7,925 nucleotides of DNA from Geobacteraceae bacterium (GTDB taxonomy: Bacteria > Desulfobacterota > Desulfuromonadia > Desulfuromonadales > Geopsychrobacteraceae). The position numbers were made by a program, and so were the translations under genes. Positions 1 through 6,973 of the stretch are shown piece after piece. Below the pieces are notes generated by a model. That model worked only from the letters and a program-made list of their open reading frames with translations, made no database searches and was not told where the DNA came from. How positions within the stretch are numbered: the stretch's first letter is position 1; each line of letters starts with the position of its first letter. The DNA lies in the NCBI GenBank assembly GCA_027064785.1, contig JAMOPE010000362.1:1-7925 (forward strand), given 5' to 3'.

Positions 1-51
1 CCCGATCAAGAGTTTTTAAAACAGATACAGGCTGAAACTGGAGGTAATTGG

Positions 52-267
52 ATGGAATCATCGAATGAATCAGTTCATAACGCCGCATTGATGCCTGTTC
101 CCCTGATGGCGGGTCGCGTTTTCGACCTTATGGAAGTTGCCGGACGTCACAGGTTATCGGAAATTCCTGTCACCGATATCCCGAAAAGACCGAACCTCAA
201 AGCACCGCTTCTAATAGATTCAAACTTAAGAAACAGCAATTGCCCGGCGTTGTGGGGCACAATTTAG
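52..267 (+). CDS. Unidentified small protein or C-terminal part of a larger gene
   Basis: I do not recognise this 71-residue product. A GGAGGT at 40-45 lies six bases before the ATG at 52, which supports a start there. The same frame is also open back to base 1 (it would add residues reading roughly PDQEFLKQIQAETGGNW), so this may instead be the 3' end of a gene entering from the left. The protein has no membrane segment, signal peptide or metal-binding motif. It has one hydrophobic stretch in the middle (LMPVPLMAGRVFDLMEV) and ends CPALWGTI. Codons are more GC-rich than in the operon that follows. It stops 12 bases before the Cmr1 stub at 280, whose ribosome binding site fills the gap, so it probably belonged to the same transcription unit as that stub. 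It could be a Cas-linked accessory gene, but nothing in the sequence demonstrates that. Confidence 0.45.
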   Translation: MESSNESVHNAALMPVPLMAGRVFDLMEVAGRHRLSEIPVTDIPKRPNLKAPLLIDSNLRNSNCPALWGTI

Positions 268-269
268 CT

Positions 270-276
270 GGAGGTG
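270..276 (+). promoter_or_regulatory. Shine-Dalgarno sequence of the cmr1 stub
   Basis: GGAGGTG lies just upstream of the ATG at 280, with five bases between the GGAGG core and the start. An intact, well-spaced ribosome binding site in front of a 39-codon frame shows that this was once the true start of a gene and not a chance match. Confidence 0.7.
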
Positions 277-279
277 AAC

Positions 280-399
280 ATGCCTGAGAATGGCCTGACG
301 ATCAAAATCAAGACTTTGACCCCCTTGTGGACCGGCGGCGTGGACACCACCATGGACCGCATCCACGAGATAGGGATAATTGAGGATTTTAGACCCTAA
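280..399 (+). pseudogene. cmr1: N-terminal remnant of a second, different cmr1 gene
   Basis: The 39 codons from the ATG at 280 encode the opening strand of a Cmr1 RAMP: residues reading IKIKTLTPLWTGGVD, then DRIHEIGII. These line up with the intact Cmr1 just downstream (KLEALTPIWTGDVN, then DRLIPTGII). The match stops exactly where Cmr1 proteins continue GSLRWW; here the frame runs into EDFRP and a stop. Base composition changes at the same place: about 57% G+C over 271-370 by hand count, then about 30% over 371-440. The likely breakpoint is therefore between about 367 and 385. The stub resembles canonical III-B Cmr1 more closely than the intact copy does, for example in the WTGGVD motif, so it is probably not a local duplication of that gene. 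I infer that it is a leftover of a cassette replaced by recombination. The short peptide might still be translated, but it cannot fold as a RAMP. Confidence 0.75.
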
Positions 400-400
400 A

Positions 401-407
401 AGGAGGG
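401..407 (+). promoter_or_regulatory. Shine-Dalgarno sequence of intact cmr1
   Basis: AGGAGGG at 401-407 is four bases upstream of the ATG at 412 and fixes the Cmr1 start. It lies directly after the stop of the cmr1 stub (397-399). The AT-rich stretch at 371-411 is therefore all that could remain of the incoming operon's 5' leader. I see no clear -35/-10 pair in it, so the operon may be transcribed from a promoter left of the window. Confidence 0.65.
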
Positions 408-411
408 TTAT

Positions 412-1593
412 ATGGATGTAAATGATAAAAAATGGAAATTAGAAGCCCTAACCCCAATATGGACAGGGGATGTAAATCGGTCGGGTGACCGGTTAATCCC
501 AACAGGTATCATAGGTTCACTGCGATGGTGGTTTGAAGTGCTGGTGCGAGGATTAGGCGGTAAGGCTTGTGACCCAACAGCAGAGAAGGGGCGTTGTCCT
601 GCCAAGAATGGTAAACATTGCGTAGTCTGTGAACTCTTCGGTTGCACAGGCTGGTCGCGTAAGTTCCGATTGATGATTTTGGATGAAAATGGTGAAGTGA
701 TTCAGAAGCAGATGGATAAGGGGGATGAATTCACACTTCGCTTTATCCCTCTGCGTCCAATAGAAGATGAAGAATGGTGCTTAATTGGCCTTACTTTACA
801 TTTAATTGCTGGTTATGGAGCAATCGGGGGAAAAATTGTCTTTAAACCTTCAGAAGAATGGGGTATAGCCGATTTAGGACCGGATGACTTAGATGACTCA
901 AATGGACGGATAGTGGTTCAGCGTAGCCGACGGGGACTTAAGTTACAAAGAAACGACATAATCTTGGAAATTGATGGGAATCCAGTAAATACTATTGATG
1001 AACTTAAGAATTTACTGAGTGAGAAGCCTCATGGAGAACCTTTGATAATTAGAATTGAACGCAATGGGACGCAAGAGCAAGTCAAGGCATGGGCAGGCAA
1101 AAGGCATCATCAGGACCTTGGACTTATCAGGATTATAGAAAGCCCTCAAGGTATAGCTTGCACCCGTGAGCAAATAGAAGCGTATGTGCAAGGCGATAGA
1201 TGGCGCAAGGATATTGATGACTCTGATTTTGCTTGGGCATCCCTCAAAAACTACTGGTATGTAGAAGGAAGGCATCTATCACGGCAATCATTTACCCAGA
1301 GCACTTACAATAGGGTTCTTGGTCGAAACATGCGTAAGGATCAAGCACAAAATCTATGGAGAGATACCCCTGTTAATAAATGGCTTGCTGGAAGGCAACA
1401 GATGAGCAAGAAAATTTTCAGTTTTAAAAATCCAGCACGAACTTTTGGATTCGTCAAGCCAGGGTTGGTAGATTTTGATGAAATTAAACGGCGGTTAGGA
1501 CGGGTCTGGCAAGATTTTAATCCAGACAATGAATTTCGAGACGGTGAATGGATACTTAATGAATTATTTAACAATCAGGAGGCAAGCGAATGA
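412..1593 (+). CDS. cmr1: Cmr1-family RAMP subunit with an inserted PDZ domain
   Basis: Cmr1 is a double-RAMP, Cas7-group subunit that caps the complex near the 3' end of the crRNA. The N-terminal family signature is clear: LEALTPIWTGDVNRSGDR (about 10-27), GIIGSLRWWFEVLVRGLGG (32-50), and a cysteine cluster C53, C62, C70, C73, C78 ending CELFGCTGWSRKFRL. GAIGGK (136-141) and the HHQDLGLIRI block (232-241) are the next recognisable RAMP elements. Between them lies extra sequence (about 151-229) that reads as a PDZ domain: GLKLQRNDIILEIDGNPV (175-192), the helix TIDELKNLLSEK (194-205) and LIIRIERNG (211-219). Without it the protein would be about 313 residues, a normal Cmr1 size. The C-terminal part (270-393) has the Trp- and Arg-rich helices seen in this family and a Phe/Gly segment FGFVKPG. 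The last codons overlap the next gene as ATGA. The Cmr1 call is firm. The PDZ call is strong by motif but not tested by a profile search. Confidence 0.9.
   Translation: MDVNDKKWKLEALTPIWTGDVNRSGDRLIPTGIIGSLRWWFEVLVRGLGGKACDPTAEKGRCPAKNGKHCVVCELFGCTGWSRKFRLMILDENGEVIQKQMDKGDEFTLRFIPLRPIEDEEWCLIGLTLHLIAGYGAIGGKIVFKPSEEWGIADLGPDDLDDSNGRIVVQRSRRGLKLQRNDIILEIDGNPVNTIDELKNLLSEKPHGEPLIIRIERNGTQEQVKAWAGKRHHQDLGLIRIIESPQGIACTREQIEAYVQGDRWRKDIDDSDFAWASLKNYWYVEGRHLSRQSFTQSTYNRVLGRNMRKDQAQNLWRDTPVNKWLAGRQQMSKKIFSFKNPARTFGFVKPGLVDFDEIKRRLGRVWQDFNPDNEFRDGEWILNELFNNQEASE
862..1098 (+). other. PDZ-like domain inserted in Cmr1
   Basis: Codons 151-229 of cmr1 encode a module typical of bacterial HtrA/RseP PDZ domains. 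It has a GLK-x4-D-IILEIDG-x-PV core, a short helix (TIDELKNLLSEK), a KPHGEP turn, a strand LIIRIERNG and a closing EQVKAW. A strand (GRIVVQ, 165-170) precedes the core, but the usual SPAAxAGL loop is shortened to RSRRGLK and no clear GLGF-type carboxylate loop is visible. Peptide binding may therefore be altered. The RAMP sequence resumes at KRHHQDLG, so the module looks like a loop insertion and not a terminal fusion. PDZ domains bind C-terminal or internal peptides; a role in docking a partner or substrate is inferred. Confidence 0.75.
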
Positions 1594-2549
1594 CGTGGGA
1601 TTATTTTGTGTATATCTTGGCTCAAAACATCAATGAAGTTGCCGAATTTCCTGAAGGATTTTCCAGCGGCTTCGTCGATGAAGTTACTACGCGGTTTTAT
1701 GAAGGGGACAGGGAAGGAGCAAGAAGCCGCTATATGAGAGAAACAGAAGGAGATTTTCAGATACCGCAACTTATTCAAAATGTAATTCCAAATTTCTCCT
1801 CCCTTCCCTCTCCTCACTGGCTTGGTATTCAGGTGGATTTTGAACTCTTGACTCCATGGTATTCGAAGGATGACCGTCTGTTCCATGTAATGGACAACCC
1901 GGTGCGTAAGGACAGAGTATTCGGTGTCCCTTTTATGGCGGCCTCCTCATGGAAAGGAATGCTGCGTTGGGCTTGCCGAATGGAGGCAGGATTGCTGGAG
2001 CACCTTGAAAAACATGGAGGTAAATTAGAAGGCTGGAGAGATCCGAACTGGATACTGCACCTATTTGGCAATGAAAAGGAGAAGAAGGAAAACTTCCATC
2101 GAGGTGCACTTGTTTTCTTCCCAACATGGTTTAACAAAATTGGTTTTGAAGTCATTAATCCTCATGATAGAAAGCGTCGAGCCGGAACGAAGCCGATTTA
2201 TTATGAAGTGGTCCCTGGTCGCAGGATAAAAGTGGAAAGGAAGCCGGATGGAAGTGAGGAAAAAGTAGAAATCGAAGGTGCAAAGGGGACACTTTCCCTC
2301 CTCTATGCTCCATGGCCCGGGATGAAGCCAGAGGCTGAGCCCGTGGATGTGCTTATGGAATTACTCAAAGCTATTGAAAAGTTACTCACCACCTATGGTA
2401 TCTCCGCCAAACGAACTGTGGGTTGGGGCACGGCAAACATTTTGAGGTGGCGGGCTTTTCACAAAGAAAGAGGAACTGCAGAAAAGAACGCACGAGATGG
2501 GCTGTGGAATGAAATTCAGGGCTGGCTTTCAGAAGGAGGTTCTCCATGA
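1590..2549 (+). CDS. Cmr6-like Cas7-group RAMP protein
   Basis: This 319-residue RAMP probably serves as a terminal Cas7-type subunit at the crRNA 3' end, beside Cmr1. Residues 79-89 (GIQVDFELLTP) form the first ferredoxin-fold strand. NPVRKDRVFGVP (103-114) followed by SSWKGMLRWACRM (119-131) is the RAMP beta-hairpin and helix that in Cmr6 reads PGSSLKG-LR. LFGNE (158-162) with RGALVFFP (171-178) is the conserved second block. GISAKRTVGWG (270-280) is the C-terminal glycine-rich loop, close to the GxGAKxxxGxG of Cmr6. An N-terminal helical extension of about 75 residues and a charged C-terminal tail are additional. An AGGAGG at 1577-1582 precedes the start, and both ends overlap neighbours as ATGA. 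The gene sits second, not last as cmr6 does in many III-B operons. The RAMP call is firm; the Cmr6 assignment against another Cas7-group paralogue is less so. Confidence 0.75.
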   Translation: MTWDYFVYILAQNINEVAEFPEGFSSGFVDEVTTRFYEGDREGARSRYMRETEGDFQIPQLIQNVIPNFSSLPSPHWLGIQVDFELLTPWYSKDDRLFHVMDNPVRKDRVFGVPFMAASSWKGMLRWACRMEAGLLEHLEKHGGKLEGWRDPNWILHLFGNEKEKKENFHRGALVFFPTWFNKIGFEVINPHDRKRRAGTKPIYYEVVPGRRIKVERKPDGSEEKVEIEGAKGTLSLLYAPWPGMKPEAEPVDVLMELLKAIEKLLTTYGISAKRTVGWGTANILRWRAFHKERGTAEKNARDGLWNEIQGWLSEGGSP

Positions 2550-5548
2550 GCACTTTTACACCTGCCGAAACACTGCGTAATTACCGTCCCCTGCTTCTGG
2601 CTATGGAAGCCATTGGCTGGTTTCACATGGCTGGTAAGGCAAGAATAGAATTTTTGAAACAACAGGGTGGAGATAATTTAGGATATAAGGAACGTGAGTG
2701 GCATAATCTGGAAACTCCTCCATTCCCTTGGGATGACCTGCTTGAGTGGGTCAAACGCCTGTATGGTTCAGGAATCCCTGCAGTTGCTTGGCCACAGTCA
2801 TTCGGCCTATTTACTGAAAAACATGGCGGACGAAATGCAAATCACCCGGGCTTTCTGGGGTTGCTTCAAGCTGCTCATGGCATTGTATCTGGTGTGGAGA
2901 AGAATTTACCTTCTGCTACATCGGAATACCTTAATCAAACCTTTCTTCACATGTGGCTTTCTTCTCCATGGGGTTATCCCAAGCGTAACTTGTTAGCTGA
3001 CCCTCCAGAGTTTCTCTCACCAGAGGGGTGGAGACAACTTGTGAGTGAAATTCAAAGAGTGCTAACAGAACTGCGAGAACTTGGAGCAAAGAATGTTCAA
3101 GATATTTATCTCTGGGAGCATTGGAGAAAACAGGCTATTGGAGAGGACTCCTTTATCCGCAGAGCATTTCTTTCAACTCTGGCAGAGACAAGGATTCCCA
3201 ACAACGATGTTACCCTTTGGGATCAGTCTTATGTAGCTGCGGCTCTATTTAAAAGTGCAGTAGCTGGAGCATTGCTTCAGGGTAATTCTTTTCCATGGAA
3301 CGATAACCGTATTAAAAGTAAAACTCGATGGCGACTGCTCACTGTGGCTATTGGGACAAAACACTATGAAAACCGTTCGGTCAAAATTGGAGACTGGACA
3401 GGCATTCAAAATACATTGAAAAAGTTCTTTGACGAAGTGGCTCGTTTTATCGAAATTGACATTGCAATTGGTTCGTTGATCTATCATGACAGCATGGTGG
3501 CTGTTTTTTCTTTTCCTGGCGAGCGGTTTGATGAAACAGTTCCTGCCTCTTGGATTTCTGGGTGGGAAAATTGGCTTCAAAGACAGGTAGAGGCTATCGC
3601 TGAATCACTCGATCTTGAAACACCACCAGAGGTTCGCTTGAGTGGTCATACACGCTCTCTTGTGCCCATTGTAAAAGAACGCAATGAAATTCGTAAAGTT
3701 GTAGCGATCCCTGTTCATCGGAAATGGAATGTCCGCTGGCATGCCCCGGAGGAAAATCGAGGCCATGTCTGTCCTGTCTGCCGTGTGCGGCTGAACGGTG
3801 ATCCTAAAAGTAGGACTCGGCCATGTGAAATTTGTCGGGAGCGGCGCTACCATCGCCGAAATGACTGGATACAGGGCAAATTAAATCACGATACCATCTG
3901 GTTTGATGAAGTTGCGGACCGTAACGGCAGACTCGCCCTTTTAACCTTTTCCTTGGACATTGAGCCATGGCTTAACGGCGAACGGGTTGATAGCCTGCGA
4001 GCACAGGCAGTTCCAGAATGGGTAAAGTTTAATCCGGTGCTTTCAGGCCAGTCTAACCCGATTGACCCGGTTCAATCTTTTACTTCTCTAAAGGATCACA
4101 TCGAAAATGCAATTGCAAGTGGAACCTTCAATCCGAATGATCTTGTTCTCAAAAATCTCCAAGAAGGATATCGTTATGAATCAAATTGGAAAGACTTTTT
4201 CTCTAAAATCGTTGAAGATCGATCTGAATCCCCTGAATGGAACGCTCTTAATGACAATGAGCGTGCCTCGTGGTTCACTCACCAACTTTTTCGCAAACTC
4301 CCTTCTCCCGGACGAGTTTATCGTTTTTGGCGGGAAGCAGAAGAATTCTTTCATGATTTGCTACGGGAATTTCGACAAATTGTATCTCATAGTGATAACC
4401 CCTGGAGAGTTCGGCGATTGTTGCTTGTCCCCGCAGACCAATCCAATGTTAATTGGAAGGACTTAACTCTCTATGATGGTTACATGGAAGGTCAGCAAAT
4501 CAGTCTTGTCTATGTCCAGAGCCTTAAAGGTTTCATCACTGCATCCAATCTTGCACGATTTCTACACCCACACGGCTCTAAGGATGATTTCATAGGTAAA
4601 GAAATCACATTGGAAGAGGAAGATAGAACCGGACAAACAGATGAGATTAAAGTGAAAGAGGTGCGAGAAATCGGTAAGCCTCACAGTTACCTAAACATCT
4701 ATGCACCGGTTATTCCAGTGGAGATTTCACCTTTACGCTTCAGGGTGCTGGTCCCATTAGAATCTTCCTCAGAATGTGTGGATCTGGCAGTAGCACGGTG
4801 GAAGGAGCGTTTTGCAAAGGTATGGGATCGGCTTCCTTTACAAGTTGGGGTTATAGCCTTTCCTCGTAAACTTTCCTATCAAGCAGTTGTAGAAGCCACA
4901 AGAAATGTTGAGGACGCTTTGCATCCCTCTGAATCGGAATGGATAGTGGATAAAGTCGAAAAAAGAGCTAATGTGATAGCACTTCATTTACATCGTGAAG
5001 GTCAAACTGTGCTCAGGGTTATCCCTATCACTATGCCTGATGGACGAATTGATGCTTTTTATCCTTACATGGAAGTAAGGGACAACCAGTTACGCTATCC
5101 GAGAGATTTTAAGCATCCTGATGGACACATTTTTAGACATGTTGCGGACTTGCGGGAAGGAGATAGTGTGAAAGTGATTCATTCGCATGTGATGACTATC
5201 TTCATGCACTCAACGGCTTATCGCTTTCAAACAGAAAAAACTCACTCAATCGACGATTGGCAGTCAATGAGAGCAATCTGGCGACTTTTGAGACGCTATG
5301 CACCGAGCCAGACTGCAATTTTACGCCTTCAAAATGATTTGGAAGATATTGAGAGGTCCTGGCGGACACCAACCGGTGGGTGGGAAGCTTCTGAGAATTT
5401 ACGTCGTGATACTTATAAAACCCTTATTGCCCATCACATGGACAATCTACCTAAAAATATTCTTGAAGCTCTAACCCAGGCTGCCATGAAAGGATGGCTC
5501 ACCTGGGCACTGTATTGGCACATTAATGTGCTTAAAGAAAGTTTGTAA
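2546..5548 (+). CDS. csx11: Csx11, Cas10-family large subunit of subtype III-C type
   Basis: The 1000-residue product has the Cas10-superfamily layout and matches the Csx11 (MTH326-like) branch in length and style. An alpha-helical N-terminal region (1-220) shows no HD nuclease motif. LWDQSYVAAALFKSAVAGALL (starting at 224) is the helix that in other Cas10 proteins carries a His where Q227 is. RWRLLTVAIG (261-270) and GSLIYHDSMVAVFSFPG (starting at 309) form palm 1. A zinc finger C409-x2-C412-x14-C427-x2-C430 follows. RLALLTFSLDIEPW (462-475) starts palm 2, whose hairpin reads ISPLRFRVLVP (727-737) where GGDD would be expected, and then RLPLQVGVIAFPRK. The last 100 residues are a helical D4-like region. 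Absence of GGDD and HD predicts no cyclic oligoadenylate synthesis and no ssDNA cleavage, so the role would be structural and in target-RNA recognition. AAGGAGGT at 2533-2540 precedes the start. The family call is good; the mapping of motif positions is by eye. Confidence 0.85.
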   Translation: MSTFTPAETLRNYRPLLLAMEAIGWFHMAGKARIEFLKQQGGDNLGYKEREWHNLETPPFPWDDLLEWVKRLYGSGIPAVAWPQSFGLFTEKHGGRNANHPGFLGLLQAAHGIVSGVEKNLPSATSEYLNQTFLHMWLSSPWGYPKRNLLADPPEFLSPEGWRQLVSEIQRVLTELRELGAKNVQDIYLWEHWRKQAIGEDSFIRRAFLSTLAETRIPNNDVTLWDQSYVAAALFKSAVAGALLQGNSFPWNDNRIKSKTRWRLLTVAIGTKHYENRSVKIGDWTGIQNTLKKFFDEVARFIEIDIAIGSLIYHDSMVAVFSFPGERFDETVPASWISGWENWLQRQVEAIAESLDLETPPEVRLSGHTRSLVPIVKERNEIRKVVAIPVHRKWNVRWHAPEENRGHVCPVCRVRLNGDPKSRTRPCEICRERRYHRRNDWIQGKLNHDTIWFDEVADRNGRLALLTFSLDIEPWLNGERVDSLRAQAVPEWVKFNPVLSGQSNPIDPVQSFTSLKDHIENAIASGTFNPNDLVLKNLQEGYRYESNWKDFFSKIVEDRSESPEWNALNDNERASWFTHQLFRKLPSPGRVYRFWREAEEFFHDLLREFRQIVSHSDNPWRVRRLLLVPADQSNVNWKDLTLYDGYMEGQQISLVYVQSLKGFITASNLARFLHPHGSKDDFIGKEITLEEEDRTGQTDEIKVKEVREIGKPHSYLNIYAPVIPVEISPLRFRVLVPLESSSECVDLAVARWKERFAKVWDRLPLQVGVIAFPRKLSYQAVVEATRNVEDALHPSESEWIVDKVEKRANVIALHLHREGQTVLRVIPITMPDGRIDAFYPYMEVRDNQLRYPRDFKHPDGHIFRHVADLREGDSVKVIHSHVMTIFMHSTAYRFQTEKTHSIDDWQSMRAIWRLLRRYAPSQTAILRLQNDLEDIERSWRTPTGGWEASENLRRDTYKTLIAHHMDNLPKNILEALTQAAMKGWLTWALYWHINVLKESL

Positions 5549-5562
5549 AAGGAGGATTTGCA

Positions 5563-6609
5563 ATGAGCAGTTACCAAAAATTTTTACAGGTGGGGTTGGC
5601 TTTAGACCCCGTCCATGTAGGGACAGGAGGAACACGACTTGGTCGTGTGGATTTAACTATTGTCCGAGACCCCGTTACACAATTGCCTAAAATCCCGGGC
5701 TCAAGTCTCGCAGGAGTTTATCGTGCATATGTGGCGATGCACTATGAGGAACAACGCTCCCCAAATTTCCCTAATCGGAACAAACCTTTTTATCCTGACT
5801 GTGCCGGGCTTGGACTTGATGAGGAGCATGGACACTGCCGTCAACCTGATTGTCCTGTTTGCACAGTCTTCGGCTTTGCAAGAGGTGCAGGTCGGGAAGG
5901 TGGTTTTGCTGGACTTGCTGCATTCACCGATGCCAATGTGCTTCTTTTCCCTGTGCCTACACGCCGAGGCCCTATGTGGGTAACCTCTCCTATGAGTCTG
6001 GAAATGATTGGCTTAAAAATAAGTGGAGTAAGTGATAATGCAGTTTACTTGGAAAGCAACACAGAAAATAAACTCAATCTTGGATGGCTGTTACTTGATA
6101 CTGAACGATGCACTCAAATGGAGGCTATCAGAAACTTTTTAAATCAACTCAGTATCCCTGATTACATTCTTAATCACCTTGCTATTGTGCCAGACCGTCT
6201 CTTGGCTCATATTGTGAATAGTAATCTTGAAGTGAGAACATCGGTTTCAATCAATCCGGAGACCGGTGCGGCTGAAGAAAAAGCACTTTTCTCTTATGAA
6301 GCTTTGCCTCGAGGAGCTGTGCTTTACTGGGGAGTCATTGCTAAAAACCCTCAACATTTTAGTATAAATGGACAGAATATAACGGCTGTATCAAACCCCA
6401 ATGGGGTTTATGATGTGGTCAAACAAGCTCATGCATTCTTTCCTTATCTTGGTGTAGGTGGTATGGGGACCCGTGGCATGGGCCGCATCCAAGTGCTCTA
6501 TGAAAATACCCCAATAAGCGAAACTACCGCTAATTGTGCTTCAGAAAACCCATCAACGAATTCTGAAAATTTTTCAACTGAGGAGGGAAACAATGAGCAA
6601 TCTTCATAA
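5563..6609 (+). CDS. cmr4: Cmr4, Cas7-type backbone and target-RNA nuclease subunit
   Basis: Cmr4 polymerises along the crRNA and cuts the bound target RNA at six-base intervals. The N-terminus is diagnostic: LDPVHVGTGGTRLGRVD (14-30), then LPKIPGSSLAGVYRAY (41-56). D30 in GRVD aligns with the catalytic Asp26 of Pyrococcus Cmr4, so slicing should be intact. A cysteine set C80, C92, C97, C100 (CRQPDCPVC) precedes TVFGFARG and may bind zinc. RTSVSINPETGAAEE (225-239) is the conserved thumb-loop region, and GVGGMGTRGMG (297-307) is the glycine-rich loop. The last 30 or so residues form a Ser/Thr/Asn/Glu-rich tail that also contains the ribosome binding site and start of cmr5. AAAGGAGG at 5548-5555 fits the start. 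A 14-base gap separates it from csx11, the only non-overlapping junction inside the operon. Confidence 0.95.
   Translation: MSSYQKFLQVGLALDPVHVGTGGTRLGRVDLTIVRDPVTQLPKIPGSSLAGVYRAYVAMHYEEQRSPNFPNRNKPFYPDCAGLGLDEEHGHCRQPDCPVCTVFGFARGAGREGGFAGLAAFTDANVLLFPVPTRRGPMWVTSPMSLEMIGLKISGVSDNAVYLESNTENKLNLGWLLLDTERCTQMEAIRNFLNQLSIPDYILNHLAIVPDRLLAHIVNSNLEVRTSVSINPETGAAEEKALFSYEALPRGAVLYWGVIAKNPQHFSINGQNITAVSNPNGVYDVVKQAHAFFPYLGVGGMGTRGMGRIQVLYENTPISETTANCASENPSTNSENFSTEEGNNEQSS
6581..6587 (+). promoter_or_regulatory. Shine-Dalgarno sequence that decides the cmr5 start
   Basis: AGGAGGG at 6581-6587 lies five bases before the ATG at 6593, inside the end of cmr4. An earlier in-frame ATG at 6536 would add 19 residues but has no comparable site, and its added sequence overlaps the cmr4 tail. 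The start at 6593 gives a normal Cmr5 length. Confidence 0.7.
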
Positions 6610-6973
6610 TGTTTCAAATATTGACATTATTTGTGCTGAGACAGGACGGGCGATATCCCATATCGAAAACATGGAAGAGAAAATTGTTAACGAAGCATTA
6701 GCAGTGCTTGAGGAGCAAGGACCTTATGCCATGATACTGTATCTTAAGGCTCGGCATGGTAAAGTGTTTAACAAAATCGAGAAAGAGGTTAAGGCTCTCT
6801 TGCAAGAAGTATTTCAAAATAAAGTTAACAATCAATCAAAAGCACTTGAAATGGTCAGTGTGCTCGCAGAAGACCTTGATGACCTACTCTTTACCCGAGA
6901 GATACTACGAAATACCCTTGCTTATGCTCGTTATCACCTCAAGGCAAAAAAGAGCAGGGAGGAAAGTTTATGA
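6593..6973 (+). CDS. cmr5: Cmr5, Cas11 small subunit
   Basis: This 126-residue, almost entirely alpha-helical protein fits Cmr5 in size, position and sequence style. Cmr5 forms the minor filament that lies along the crRNA-target duplex opposite Cmr4. Features include an N-terminal helix with ETGRAISHIENM (16-27), the central EEQGPYAMILYLKARHGKVF (40-59), which corresponds to the family's helix of small and aromatic residues, and C-terminal amphipathic helices with many Lys and Arg (about 101-121), as expected for a nucleic-acid-facing surface. There are no transmembrane or metal motifs. It overlaps cmr4 by 17 bases and the next gene by ATGA, so translation is probably coupled on both sides. 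The C-terminus is EESL, sharing its last three residues with Csx11. Confidence 0.9.
   Translation: MSNLHNVSNIDIICAETGRAISHIENMEEKIVNEALAVLEEQGPYAMILYLKARHGKVFNKIEKEVKALLQEVFQNKVNNQSKALEMVSVLAEDLDDLLFTREILRNTLAYARYHLKAKKSREESL

Noticed and set aside
1..51. VWA-like ending (FLKQIQAETGG) in the frame upstream of base 52
   Set aside because: A short Ile-x-x-x-TGG phrase is common at the end of von Willebrand A folds, but 17 codons are too few to claim a domain, and a ribosome binding site in this stretch suggests that the gene may start at 52.
371..380. TAGGGATAAT resembles the first half of the I-SceI homing site at the suspected recombination junction
   Set aside because: Only about half of the 18-base site matches and the rest does not. 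The AT-rich context makes a chance match easy, and no homing endonuclease gene is present.
408..647. Minus-strand open frames (for example 408-647, 1575-1886, 1829-2155, 3245-3580) as genes
   Set aside because: All lie opposite well-supported Cas genes, have no recognisable domains, and no ribosome binding site context that I could see; they are shadows of the + strand coding.
2666..2674. GGD in Csx11 (QQGGDN, residues 39-44) as a possible GGDD cyclase motif
   Set aside because: It is in the N-terminal region before palm 1, lacks the second Asp and is not flanked by hydrophobic strands.
4346..4354. HD pair in Csx11 (FFHDLL, about residues 601-606) as an HD nuclease motif
   Set aside because: The HD domain of Cas10 is N-terminal. 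This pair lies in a helix after the zinc finger without the other metal-binding His/Asp residues.
6393..6409. Perfect inverted repeat AAACCCC-AAT-GGGGTTT
   Set aside because: It has 7-base arms with a 3-base loop but lies inside cmr4, encodes ordinary residues there and has no T-run after it. It is unlikely to be a terminator and is probably chance.
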